A DNA stretch of 64,000 nt from positions 1 to 64,000 of the forward strand of contig JBBHKE010002427.1 of NCBI GenBank assembly GCA_037447655.1, given 5' to 3'. This stretch comes from Zygnema cylindricum. Its lineage: Eukaryota > Streptophyta > Zygnematophyceae > Zygnematales > Zygnemataceae. A program made the translations under genes and the position numbers. Below the pieces are notes generated by a model. It was not told the origin of the DNA. It did no database searches and worked only from the letters and a program-made list of their open reading frames with translations. This document shows positions 43,853 through 56,200 of this stretch, in pieces (position 1 is the first letter of the stretch; the number at the start of each line of letters is the position of its first letter).

Positions 43853-45233
43853 ATGTGCATTTTATGGTTGAAGAAGATCCGCATTGCCTTTGCCTCTCTT
43901 GTCCGATCGACATGAAATGGCATCAAAATCTTGAGACATATGTACCAAACGCAAACAAACTAAACCAAACAAATCATGTAATTTTACTGGTCAAATGTAA
44001 TACAAACGGGCAAAACATAGTGAATCTTGTACTTTTCCACGCCGCTTCAAATCGTTTGAAAATTTTGAACAATTCAGCACGTGCGATTATGTGTTCCTAC
44101 TTTATTAATTGTGCCGCTTTAATTTAAAACACATCGCCGATGTGGTTTGAGATGAAGTTCGAAGAGTTTTTTGACGCGGTTGTGGGTAGAAAAATACAAG
44201 ACAACAACATGTAATACATTCTAAGTTCAACGATGATTCAAAATGTATTTCTACTTTTTTTGATTTATTTGTACGGCTGTAACTTAACTGGTATGGCGCT
44301 AAGTTTTAGAGGAAAATGACAAAAAAAATCCCTTACTTTGGCACATGGAGACATATCATGAATCACTACAAAAAAATCAACTATTAGGATTTCATAAAGG
44401 CTTTGGATCGTCTCAATCATGCCACGTGGAAATCAATTTAAAAAATGTATGTTCAACTTATAAAAAAAGCACTTCTAGGTAATTTCCTTTCTATCATTTT
44501 CCTAATTTCTAGGGCGTGACTGTTAAGAACTACTAAATGCAATTATGTCATGCCGCATCGTGTCGGTTGCCCGCGGGCACGATATTATCCATGCACGCGC
44601 AGTATTTTGCATGTATGCGCAGTATTTCTCATGGCAGCGGAGCTTTTCTCTTGCTCTCTCTCTCTCTCACCGATTGCCCACGTGTCTTTTTTCTCCTTGT
44701 TACCTAGTTGTAGAGGCTAGATAGAGTAAGATTATTCTCCTTGTTTTTCTGCCCTCGTTTTTAATCCACACGGCCTAAGGCCACGTCCGGAAGGTTTCCC
44801 TCCAAAGTTTGTCTTTTGGTGGAAGTGTGGAATTGGAGATCGTGGGGGAGCACATCTGGACCTTGCTGCGCCTTCCTCGGGCAGCTTGACGGTTTGGTTG
44901 TGTGTTTGTGTCTTGTTGGTATTTCGGTTGGCTTGAAAGGAGTGTATTTTTGATCGGAATTGGATTTTCCCTTGTTCCGGTTGGAATATTTCTTGCTTTG
45001 CTGTCGTAACGGGATAACTCTTGTAGGGAATGTGATAAAGACCAGAGAGCCTAGTGGCTACCTCACTCTAGGGGAGTATTCTTTCCCTTCTTTCTTGGGT
45101 CATTTTCACCTTTGTTCCTTCTCATGGTGTATATATTTTATTGACTTTTCATATTTATTTCCCTTGTTGTATATGTTTGTGAGCATGACTTTGCTGGTTG
45201 TGATGCATGTTTGCTTGCTTGCCTCTCATGCAC
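43853..45233. other. No gene recognised
   Basis: No frame with a recognisable domain; a CT run at 44651-44670 (TCTCTCTCTC). The small frames at 43840-44127 and 44960-45292 have no family resemblance that I can see. Confidence 0.35.
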
Positions 45234-46237
45234 GACAATTTTGTGTCCTCCATTGGACGACAGAATACAGGAAGCCTCTAGATAGTGTTTAACTAACCCA
45301 CTTCAAGCCACAATCACTGATGCCCAAGATGGCAAACTGACATTTTGTCTGCACCCCTGTGCAGCCTGGACTCCCCTGAGTCCGTAGCAAAAAGAATCAC
45401 TGAAAACGGCCAACCAACCGATAAGTTATTAGCCGGCAAAAATGCCAATTTTATACAAGCTCTCAAAGAGAGAGAGGTACCTATCTACCAAATTCTCTAA
45501 GTCCTAAATCCCTCTCACAACCCCTATCTAATGAGGTACGAACGAATCAGATCACTGTAGGGTACAGAAAAGTACTATGGCCGATGTACTTTCTGTACGG
45601 CCTATGTACGGCAACAACATTGAGTGGACGCGTGTCCACTTTTAACTTGTCCTTATGTTCCGGAATTCTTGCCACCAAATGTCATCCCTCCACGTGGCCC
45701 CACGTCATGCCACGTCTATAAACTCCAAAGTGACCATTCCGCGATCTCGGAAGTTATACACGCAGTCGGGTTGAATCTGACATAAAATGTCCGCCGTCAA
45801 AACCAATGTGTGATTCATTTGTTTTCGTGCGAGATAATGTTCGCACTATATAACATTGATTTTATGTTCTTCTGTTCGTCAACCCGTTAATCGGAATCAT
45901 GGTTTCAACATTGTTTATATAATTATCAAACCTAATGTATCCTAACGGACTTCTACGACAGACTGGTTAGAGCTAACGGCTACGCCGCTCTCTGCCGGTA
46001 AGAGGTTCGAGTCCTACCGGACTCATCCTTTTGTTGAGAGTGATATAAGTCACTCTTTAGCCCTGCCTGCTTAAGCTAGGACAGCCATGGCTCAACCACC
46101 CTCACTATCCCTCAGTGACTACGATAAGTATGGTGGGTAGAAAGAGGAGGCGGAGGCAGGTTGTCCGCCTTTTTCCTTTTCCTATTTGTACTAAATTTAG
46201 ACCTTGAAAATACCATATAAAACTAATAATTTCAACA
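45234..46237 (-). repeat. LTR of TR-GAG A-related family, minus orientation
   Basis: About 1.0 kb, matches 46638-47638 over its whole length (GTGTCCTCCATTGGAC...AATTTCAACA). The minus-strand end encodes ATG GAG GAC ACA AAA TTG, like the gag start in TR-GAG A. Left end TG is altered and no target duplication is found. Confidence 0.75.
45947..46025 (+). other. tRNA-like segment in LTR (45.2 kb)
   Basis: The order GGACTTC-TA-CGAC-AGACTGGTTA-GAGC has the spacing of acceptor, D-stem and D-loop of a tRNA, and GGTTCGAGTCC (46004-46014) is a perfect B box. The stretch CCGGTA...TACCGG around it forms a 6 bp stem. The acceptor ends do not pair well. Anticodon-loop-like CTACGCC is seen. Confidence 0.45.
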
Positions 46238-46637
46238 AGACAAACGCATACTACAAAATGTATAAAAATATAGTGTGTCTATTTATACAAAAATATCCGC
46301 CAACATATGTATCTAGGTTGACCTGTTTGTGGCACGTTTTACTTTTTCTTGTCCTTTTCTTTATTTTCTTCATTTTCGTTTTCCTTTGTTTTATGCAAGT
46401 AAATCGACGCCCATTACACGTGTGTGCACTGTGTCTTGTTTCTCATGCCAGTTTAACATGCCCGATTATTAAACCTGATCCCAAAAACGATCACCCGTAC
46501 CTTTTCCCTAGCTGGCCTTGCGTTTTGTATGCTCCTACTTTCAAACATGACATGTACAACCTTTGCGCCACTTTTGGCAAAGCTACCTTTAAAGTTACCT
46601 GGTCGGTGGCGAAGTGGTCGTGGTCGTGGTCGGTGTC
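46238..46637. other. Spacer between the two LTRs
   Basis: 400 bases with no recognised gene; ends in GTCGTGGTCGTGGTCGGTGTC, which continues on the far side of the next LTR. Confidence 0.4.
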
Positions 46638-47638
46638 TGCAATTATGTGTCCTCCATTGGACTACAGAATTCAGGAGGCCTCTAGATAGCTTTTAACCAA
46701 CCCACTTCAAGCCACAACCACTGCTCCACATGAGGGCAAACTGATAGTCTAACTGCACCCTTGTGTAGCGTGGACTCGCGTGAGTCTGTAGCAAAAAGAA
46801 TCACTAAAAACGACCAACCAGCCGATAAGTTATGAGGTGGCAAAGATGTCAATTTATACAAAGCTCCCAAGGGAGAGGTGACTGTCTGAAAATATGTTAA
46901 TTCCTACTTCCCTCTCACAACCCCTATCTACTAATGTACGACCCAATCACATAACTGTAAAGTACAAAAAGGTACTTCGGCCGAAGTCCTTTTGGTACGG
47001 CCTAAATACGAAAAGGCCGCTGAGTGGACGCGTGTCAACCTTTCACTCGTCCGTACGCTCCCTGGAATTCCTACGACCAAATGTTATCTCTCCACGTGGC
47101 GCCAGGTCATGCCACAACCACAAACGCCAAAGTAATTTTTTCCATAATCTCGGCAACGATGTATGGCGTAAGATTAAATCTGATATTGAATTTTAGCCTT
47201 CGAAACAAATGTCCGATTCATTTGTTTCGTGCGAAATGACGTCCGCACTAAACTCTAACTAGTTCTATGTTCATTCGTTCATATTTTAGCTAATCGGTTT
47301 AAGGACCGTACACAAGTTTAAATAGATATCGAACCCTATGTATCCTAACGGACTTCTACGACAGGCTGGTTAGAGCTAACGGCTACGCCGCGCTCTGGTG
47401 GTCGGATGTTCGAGTCCTGCCGGACTCAACCTTTTGTTCAGAGAGACTTAAGTCACTCTTTAGTCCTGCCTATGGAGCTGAGGCAGCCATGGCTCCATCA
47501 CTCTCTCTCTTCTTCAGTGACTACAACAACTATGGGAGCAAGAGAGAAGAGATGGAGGCATGCTGCCTAGACTTTTCTTATTTTTTTCCGCTAGTCCATT
47601 TAGACCTAAACAATACCCAAAAACTAGTTATTTCAACA
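46638..47638 (-). repeat. Solo LTR, TR-GAG A-related, with TSD GTGTC
   Basis: 1001 bp, TGCAATTATGTGTCC...TTATTTCAACA, perfect duplication GTGTC at 46633-46637 and 47639-47643. It landed in a GTCGTG-rich repeat. Confidence 0.88.
47350..47428 (+). other. tRNA-like segment in LTR (46.6 kb)
   Basis: Same segment as at 45947: GGACTTCTACGACAG, GGTTAGAGC, CTACGCC and TGTTCGAGTCC (47407-47417). Confidence 0.45.
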
Positions 47639-47990
47639 GTGTCGTGGTCGCTATCTTTGTCACTGTCGGGATACCCTGTCATGTATATGCTCTCTATTGC
47701 AGATGTCGCTGTCGGAATGTCTTGTCGTGCATACACTTCCGTATTGAGCTGTCATGATGTCTTATCATGCATAGGCTTCAGTACTGCAAACGGACAACGT
47801 ACGCTGCTTTTAAATGTCTTCGGAACGACGACAAAAATATGAATGTCCAAAAGTATAGTTGAGTGCTACACTGTTGAAATAAAGACAAAAATGTACAACA
47901 AATTAGTGCAATAGTAATTTGAATGCCTCTGTCTGTGTGGTCGTGGTCGCGGTCGTGGTCGTCGATGTCGCAGTCGTGGTCGTGGTCGTT
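47639..47990. repeat. GTCGTG-rich imperfect repeats
   Basis: Short runs of GTCGTGGTCG at 47640-47650 and 47938-47990, plus related TGTCGTGC words. Flanks a copia fragment; no own gene. Confidence 0.5.
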
Positions 47991-47991
47991 C

Positions 47992-48560
47992 GTGGTTGCT
48001 GTCGCCTGCAACGAGTCGAAGAAAATGCATTCGGATGCAATGAAACGGATGTTTCGCTATTTGGAAGGTACTTTGGAGTACGGATTAGTCTTCGAATCCG
48101 ATTGGAAATCTTTGGATTGTATCGCTCACTGTGACGAAGATTGGGGAGGTGACTTCGATAGTGGATAATTCACATCGGCATATGCTTTTGTTTTGGGTGG
48201 CGGGGCTATTAACTGGAGTTCATGCTTACAACCAACGGTTGCGCTAAGTTCCACCGAGGTCGAATAGATGTGTGCTTGTCATATATCGAAGGCGTCGATT
48301 TAGATCAAGGAAATGCTTGTTGGGTTAGGTAGTTTAATTTAGAGGTCTCTAGATTTTTACCGACAGCATGAGTTCAATGGCGCTCGTGAAGAATCTAACC
48401 TTATACAGCCGGACAAAACATATTCGTCTACACTGGCATTCCGTGCGAGATTTGGTGGCAGCGAAAGAAATCGAGTTTCTATAGGAGTCGAGTTCGGAGG
48501 AGGCCGCACATATGCTAACTAAGGCAAGCTGTCTATGATGTTCAGCTGAGAGGTAGACCT
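47992..48560 (+). pseudogene. Copia RNase H fragment (third copia family)
   Basis: Reads AMKRMFRYLEGTLEYGLVF, SLDCIAHCDEDWGGDFDSG, SAYAFVLGGGAINWSS, QPTVALSSTEVE, SRTKHIRLHWHSVRDLV, then AHMLTKA: the second half of copia RNase H in order, with four or more stops. It differs from copia 1, 2 and D in sequence, being closer to the common plant copia type ([24 protein letters not shown]). Confidence 0.82.
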
Positions 48561-48611
48561 AAGATAGGCTTGTTTTCCTTTAAGAGAGGGATTCCCAATG
48601 AGAGGGGGATT

Positions 48612-48866
48612 GTTAAGTTCATTGTGAAACAACGTCTCAATAATTTTGGGTGCCATAATACAAATGTCTACTGTAGCTGCGTGCTTTGCATTTTTTGTTT
48701 AAGTTTCGATCTAGTTACAGTTTATGTTTCAGTTTGGTTGTTTTGCGCGCACACTACTTTATTTTGTACGAGCAAAAGTGTACATCATCGCCATCGTTGT
48801 GTCTTTTCCGCCATCTAACATTGTTACTCCTCTCTCCCCTTTCTTGGAATAATATACAACAATATT
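48612..48866 (+). repeat. Probable 3' LTR of the third copia fragment
   Basis: Begins TGTTAAGTTCATTG directly after a purine tract (GAGAGGGGGAT, about 48600-48611) and could end at AATATACAACA (48861). No partner or duplication to test. Confidence 0.4.
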
Positions 48867-48899
48867 GGAATGAAAAGGTTTTTTTTTTTTTTTATATAT

Positions 48900-49270
48900 A
48901 ATGCCTTTGGTCGTAGCTTGTCGAGTGAAAAAGGATAACAAAAAGAAAAACGAGAAGCCATGGCAAACACTTTTTGTTGTAGTGACATCACAAGTGAGCA
49001 TGACTTTGCAATGCCACACTACTCAAAACATCTCCAATGTCACAAAAACTTGACGCCTACAACAGACGCTATTTTTGTAAACGTCACCAATTGTCCCAAG
49101 ATTTGTAACCATCTACAACCGTCACAAGTTTAGACCACATCTACAACCACAATACAAGTATTGATTTCAAATTTGCGCATTGGAACGCTCTGCAAAGTAG
49201 TACGGAGAATTTTCGCTAAAATTCAAATTTACAATTCAAAAGTTTCGGCTACATCGGCATATGGCCTTAC
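48900..49270. repeat. Dispersed repeat, copy 3, inverted
   Basis: The reverse complement matches 28960-29200 in blocks (TTTTTGTGACATTGG, TTTTAGCG.AAATT, GTAGATG.T.A...TTGTGAC). Confidence 0.45.
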
Positions 49271-49479
49271 TGAAAATTTATGCTAACTTGAGCATCAAAA
49301 CCAAAGAGAGAAAGAGAGTTTGAGAATTTCTTTCCAAGAATGTCTTGCAATACAGATTTGCCTGTTTGATGGATACAAAACAGACAGTCACAAATTGGCC
49401 ATTTTGTCTTGCCCTTCTCTCCTTTTTTTTTTTTTTTTGGTAGGGATTCCTAAAAGCAGAATGAGATCTACATTGGTAC

Positions 49480-49640
49480 CCTTTTTCTTTTTCTTTCCAT
49501 CTCCCTCTCCCTCTCCCTCTCCCCCCTCCCCTCCCCCCCCCCCCCTACCCCCCCTCCCCCCCCCCTCCCCCTCCCCCTCCCCCTCCCCCTCCCCCTCCCC
49601 CTCCCCCTCCCTCTCCCTCTCTCTCTCTATCTTTTAGTTT
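49480..49640. repeat. C-rich (CCCTCT/CCCCCT) tract downstream of MRS2
   Basis: About 140 bases of CCCTCT, then C-runs, then CCCCCT repeats. On the minus strand, which is the sense strand of the MRS2 gene, it is a long G-run array about 290-450 bases beyond the stop codon. Confidence 0.9.
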
Positions 49641-49927
49641 ACAGATTCCGAAAACCAGAGTTGATCCACTATTTTTCACCATCGTTTCTAAGCTAAAGAA
49701 CTATCTATCTGCCAAATATCTGCCAAAACCTACCTGCCAAATATCTGAACACTAGATCCACTCCCTCTCCCTATCTCACCCCCCCTCCCTCTCCCTCTAC
49801 TGTTTGCCCATATTTCCTATAGATAAAAAGGAAATCTGGACAGTCTTCTACATTTACACTTTTTAATGAAACAAAATTTACGATTTGGACATACAAGGAC
49901 CTAAATTACAAAAATGATGTTGTGAGA

Positions 49928-50218
49928 TTAACCAATTAACCCTCTCTTCTTAATATAAGCCATCACAGCCGAATACAGTACAACTGCCCCAAATGAACAT
50001 CCTGCGACAACCCAATAAAAAACGTAATGATTGTACCTCACATCCGGTTCAAACAGAGAAAGCTTCACATTCATCCCAAAAATTCCCGTGACGACAACAA
50101 ACATGGATATGAATAGCGTGGCTGTCGTGAGAAACACATTCATTTGAAGCAAACTGTTTTGCTTGTCGTCCAACATGATGTTGATGTAATCCTCCGTATC
50201 GTCCACGTATTCCCTCAA
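49928..50218 (-). CDS. MRS2: MRS2 exon 8 (last)
   Basis: 96 codons and [18 protein letters not shown], first membrane helix, GIFGMNV, loop with acidic FEPDV, second helix, KKRGLIG end. Acceptor TTTGTTTCAG. Confidence 0.96.
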   Translation of the reverse strand: MREYVDDTEDYINIMLDDKQNSLLQMNVFLTTATLFISMFVVVTGIFGMNVKLSLFEPDVRYNHYVFYWVVAGCSFGAVVLYSAVMAYIKKRGLIG

Positions 50219-53200
50219 CTGAAACAAAACCCAACAAAGAGCATCGTAAGCCTTCCTACAGTTACATTGTGTCACAAAGACCGGCTCAAAATCGCTAAAA
50301 ATCGCTAAAATAAAAACACGGAAAAACGTCAGAGACATTGCAACAATAGTGCATTTGAAGAACGAAAACTGTAGACATACACAGCAAATCCAGAAAATCC
50401 AGACGAGAGAAATGATTGAAAAAACATCATAAAGGTTCGACCAACTTGACAATCAAAATTGACACCAGCAAGTGAAAGAGAAGGAGAAAGTGAAAGTGAA
50501 AGTGAAAGAGAAAGAGAAAGAGAAAGGTAAAGAGAAAGAGAAAGAGAAAGAGAAAGAGTGGATTGATATCTTAAAGAAAGCTTAAATCCATCTTACCGTT
50601 GAAAGCTTATTCAAACTGCCCTCAATCTGTACAAAATACGCCTCCAACAACATTTCCAACTCTTCTACATCCAAACTTTTCCCTGTTCCATGTGACGACG
50701 AAGTTGTACTGCTCCTGTCTCCCGGATGTGTGGAGGAAATAGAATGCCGAAAAGCGGCTCCAAATCCAGTGAGAGGATGGCCTGTATCTGGTCCACTATC
50801 AGGGAGAGAGACAGGAGGGACATGAAGAAAATCTCCGCTCTTCTGGTGTAAAGAGGGTCGAGGGAGAGGTCCTCCTGACCCTAAGGGGTGACTGGCAGCG
50901 TCAGCCGATCGCCTGTGACAGATTTTAGATTGTCACTCGGTTTGTTTTAGGACAAGAGGAAGTTTTGGAGAGGAGGGACTGGCATTTTGTTGACGGTAAG
51001 AACCCAACTAAAAGTTTTGAATGTGAGGTAAAACAAACGATTTGAATGGATTTTACTTCTAACCAGTAGGATACATGATTTTTTCTTCTTAAACCAAAAA
51101 CTTCACAATACATCTTTAAACAAGAGTCCTACCTTCAACTTCTCTTTGATAAAAATATAGAAGTTACAAAGGTAAGTTGTTGGAATTAAGTTAAAGCATT
51201 GTCTAGTTCCTTTGTGATTTAACCACCTACTTTAAGTCCTACACGCTACACTACAAGTCTAGTATTTTAGTTTAGCGTCTTGTACTTCTTAAGTGGTTTC
51301 TACATACCTTTCTTGGTGTAGATATTTCTTATCGCATAATCCCTTCTAGTTTGATTCCCTTTACTGTCTTTCACTTGTTACGCCTAGGAATAGATCTACT
51401 TAAAACGACCGGATCCCTATTAAACTCTTCTTAAATTACCAATTAAAAGACACTCATATGACAAACCTAACCTCTCCTTTGATTTCCTTGTTTGTCATTA
51501 CCTCACCTTGCCTTTGTCTATCTTTGGCCTTCTCTTTTACTTTGGCCTCCTTTATTTATTTTGTCATATTAGTTTCGGGGCCTTACATGGCCTTCTCATT
51601 CAATAGGTTATGGGCCTTCACCTTCATCTGTGTCGAACACGGTTCATAAATTTTAGGGCGACAAATTTTGTGACTGAAAGTTTCAAAACCAGCATTTGTT
51701 TTCTTTTGAGAAGATTTGGGGTCACATTGATAGGGACATAACGAATCCTATCCTTTTTGCCCCTACGGCCTCCACTTTTGATGTCGCCCAAGGCGCTATC
51801 GCTATGTGGAAAGAAAAAGATACTGTTGCTCTTTCTCGCCTTGTCCTTTCCTTGGGCGGCCCTATTTCCAATCACACTCGCGCAACAACTACTTCCCACA
51901 AAGCGTGGCAGACTCGCTGCCGACAAAAGATACCATGTTGATTTTTATTCAAAAAGTTGAATCGTTGGTCGGCAGACTGAAATGCATCAACTACAACATC
52001 ACTCATGAGGACTTAAATAGTTCTATCTTGGGTGGTTTGCCTGCTTACTTTGACTCTTTTGTAAATACTGTGAATACTGATACCTCCGCTGATACCTCCG
52101 CTGTCACGTTGCCTGATCTCACTGACCGAATATTGCATGAGGAACAGTGCTTATGCTTAAACAAACCTGTTGTTTTCGTTGACGGGTCGACGCTAATGTT
52201 TTTTTCCCCAAACCGATCTTCCAATCTTGCAGGATCTCTTCCATTTTGCAAGTCGTGTAAAGAGCGAGACCACGTGGTGGACGCATGTCCCGCATTTGCC
52301 CGCAAACGTGAAAAAGAACGTACGACTGGGGGGGCGCAGATCTTCATCATCCAATCCACATCCCAAATCTTTTGCACATCCCCATGCCTCACCCCCGCCA
52401 GTTGGCCATGTTGCTCTTGCGACTGTTACATTCTGTCCTCCTCCCCCATGGTATCTGCCTCCTAATCGTTTCTATCTTTCGCAAATCCCACAGGTCTTAG
52501 CCATACATCCGGTGCTACCATTAACCGATCAATCTTTGACACTGGGTTGCCTGCGATAGTATCTGTCCAAGATGCACCTATCTCAAATCCACGTGTGTCG
52601 CCTGCGATAGTATCGCGCCTGCGATAATATCTGTCCAAGATGTACCTATCTCAAATCCACCCGTGGGCAATGGCTACGCCTTTTCCAATACATGTAAAAT
52701 TTCTGATTAGTTAATCACCACTGGCGCATCTCACTATATGTCTTGCCGGTTTGCAATCATGACAAATGTTGTTCCTCTTGATGTCTCTTTACGCATTTGT
52801 TTTGGAAACAACATGATTTTAACTTCCATTTTGGTTGGACAAGTGCATACTTACAACAATATGCCTGATCTTGGTCCGATCGTTTTCAACAAAGTTTACT
52901 TTGTCTCGGAGCTCAAAAAAAGTACACTTTCTACTAGTACGGCTACGACAGTTTTGGCATTTTCACCGAAACGCATGTTCAATTCTTTTCTTCCACTCGC
53001 ACTATTATTGGTAATGGCACTCGATCGAGCAATCTTCATGTTTTAAATTTCTTTAATGACATTGCCCATGCTTCTTTAGCTTAATCTCCTACCACATCTT
53101 TTTCATACGTGGGCATCTTCGTTATGGCCTCTCTTCAAAAAGAGTTTGTAATTGGTGTTGATAATTTAATGAAAGCAAAATTGATTTTTGCCATGGCAGT

Positions 53201-56200
53201 ATATTCAACAAAATGCCTCGCATTCCTTTTTCTTCCAATTTTTCTCGTTCCTTGGCCTCTCTCCACCTCATGCATAGTGATGTTTGCAGTCCCATACGCA
53301 TTGCAAGTCTTGGTGGTGCCATGTCTTTACTTTCATAGATGATTATTCTCGCTTTACCTATATTTATTTTCTGAAACATAAGTCAAAGGTGTTTATTACT
53401 TTCAACACTTTAAAGCTCTCGTCGAAAATCTCTTGTCCTTTCGCATTAAAACCTTACGCAAAGATAATGAAGGGAATTATTTGTCTCATGCTTTTTTTGA
53501 ATTCTTACAATCGCATGGCATCACTCATCAAACAACTTCCCCAACGGAATGGTGATGTTGAAAGATTAAACCACACTCCCTTTGACATGGCTTGCTCTCT
53601 CCTCCATTTTGCTCCCTTGCCGTCGAATTTTTGGGTCGACGCTTTAATCACCTTTTTTTGTTTACGCAATCGCTCCCCTACATCTGCTCTTCCTTACAAA
53701 ACTTCTTTTGGGGCTTGGCATGGGCATAAACCGGATGTCTCTCACGAGCGTATTTTTCGTTTGTGAGGCTAACAAAAATCTCCCAACTCCGGATGGAAAA
53801 TTGGGTGAGAGCGCCATGCACGGCAATTATGTCCGCTACTCCCCTAATTCCAAGGCTTATCGCATATGGTGTCCCACATCGCACCGTATTCACTACACGT
53901 GACGTCATTTTTATGAAGCGCCTCTTATCCGTACACTTGTACCCGATTTTCTCGTCACTCCGTTACCTCTCCTTTGTCTTTTTCCAATATCCTCTCTACT
54001 TAATCCTTTTACGTCCACGTCCACGCCCACGCACCCTTTAACCCCCAATGATCTCCCATTCCCTCATTTGTTTCCTCTATTTCAGATTATGTCACTTCCA
54101 CTATTCCCGACATCTTGCGAACTCGATTCCGTCCACTTCGATAGTGGCCGGTGGCGCATCCGTACTCCAAACGACAAATTCCACTTCCACTTTCGTGGAT
54201 GCATTGTCCTCAATGCCGTCACCGCCACGCCAGGACAGTTACACCGTTGACACTGCCCGCCGAACGGATTGTCGTACGCCAAAGTAAGCGCCCTATTCAA
54301 CCCACCTGAAATATTTGCGACAATCTAGCTCACGCCAACATTCCGGACATCAAAGATCCTCCCACTCTCAAATCCACTTTGAAACAGCCTAATGCTGACA
54401 AGTGGCGCCTTCTCGCTACCTAAGAATACGAAGCATTAATGACCAATAATAAGTGCACTCTTTGTACTCTCCCTCCAAATCGACGTGCCATTGGTTCTAA
54501 GTGGACTTCAATATTAAAAGGTTTGCCGATGGATCTATCGAACGTTACAAAGCCAACCTCATGGCAAAGGGATACTTACAAACTGAGGGGGTTAACTATA
54601 ACGAAATTTTTGCCCCCATCGCCAAATTTGACTCCATCCGTACCATTTTGTCCCTTGTCGCCCTCCACGATTGAGAGTTACATCAACTTGACGTCAAGAC
54701 TGCTTTTCTTCACAAAAACTTTGCTTATCTTCATGGCAGCCTTGTTGAGGATATTTACATGGAGCAACCACCCGACTACGCTGTCTTTGGAAAGGAAAAT
54801 CTTGTTTGTCATTTGCGTAAATCCATTTATGGTCTTAAACACACTCCACGTGTGTGGCGTCATACTTTTGTAGCAGCTTTGATCAAAGAGGGATTTAAAG
54901 AAATCAGTGCAAATCTTGGGATTTATATTACAGGTACAGGTTCACAGTCTCATCATTATTATTAATTACGTCAATGATTTAATCCTTGCCATTATTATTA
55001 ATTACGTCAATGATTTAATCCTTGCCAGTTTAGCAAATCAACTATTCAAAAAGTCAAAGTACTCCTTTCCTCTAATCGGCCTATGACAGATTTAGGCGAT
55101 CTTAATTACTATCTAAGCATCATAATCTCGCGTCACAATCTCGTGTCACAGATCTACAAGTATATCTCGCGTCACAATCTTGTGTCACAGATCTACAAGC
55201 ATATCTCGCGTCACAAGTTTGCACGCGCATTTTACATTTGAGTCAAGAGCATTAGATCATCTATATCCTTGAACATTTCGACATGGTTGATTGCAATCTT
55301 AGGCCTACTCTTCTTGATCCCAATACCTTTCTCACTAAAGTGTCCTACGATGGGAATGCACAAGGAGATATACGCTCCCTTTATTGTTCTATCATTGGCA
55401 AGTTGATATATGCCATGCTCGGCACTCGGCCGGATATTTGCATTTTGTTTGCCTCTTATCTCAGTTTTCCCATTATGCTTCTCTTACCCACCTTCAAACC
55501 ACCAAACGTGTTCTTCGCTACCTTCAAAGCACCAAGATCTTCTCTCCCGTTTTCTCCTACACCCCCCTCCTCTCCTCTTTTTTCTTCTCCAGATACCACA
55601 ATTGTTGGTTTTTGTGACGCGGATTATGGAAACCACCCGACGACCGTCGCTCCAATTCGGGTCTATATTTCCCCTTGGGTGGCGGCCTTGTCTCTATTCT
55701 TTTTGCAAGCAAGGCACGGTTGCTCCTCTCCTCCACCGAAGCTGAATATATGGCAGACACTTCCGCCACAAAAACGGCTATTTTGTTTCGTGTCCTTCTC
55801 AACGATCTCTCCTTTCCCCCCTCTTCTCCCACTTCCACCTTTTGTGATTCTCAAGGGACTTTAGCCCTCATAAAAAACCCTATCCATCTCTCCGCACTAA
55901 AAGTATTGATATTCAGTTACATTTTACGCGTGACAAAATTCTTGATGGCACCGTCTCTTTCTCTCATTGTGCCACTAGTTCTCAACTTGCCGATTTTCTC
56001 ACCAAGCCTTTCCCTCGCCCTTTGTTTCATCACCACATCTTTCATGTTGGTCTTCACGACTAGCCATGCTTCAATCGAGTGGGGGTGTTAGAATTCAATT
56101 AAAGCATTGTCTAGTTCTTTTGTAATTTGACCACTTACTTTAAGTCCTACACGCTACACTACAAGTCTAGCACTTTAGTTCAGCATTTTGTACTTATTGA

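Noticed and set aside
45947-46025. Functional tRNA gene in the LTR
   Set aside because: B box and D-arm spacing are good, but acceptor ends do not pair and the anticodon stem is poor; listed only as tRNA-like.
46204-46689. 161-codon plus-strand frame between LTRs
   Set aside because: Crosses from LTR through spacer into the next LTR; no known domain.
49320-49637. Pro/Ser-rich plus-strand frame
   Set aside because: Translation of the C-rich microsatellite.
49928-50452. Upstream part of the 174-codon frame before YVDDTEDY as an extra membrane segment of MRS2
   Set aside because: The stretch lies in intron 7; a good acceptor at 50219 joins exon 7 in phase and matches the family.
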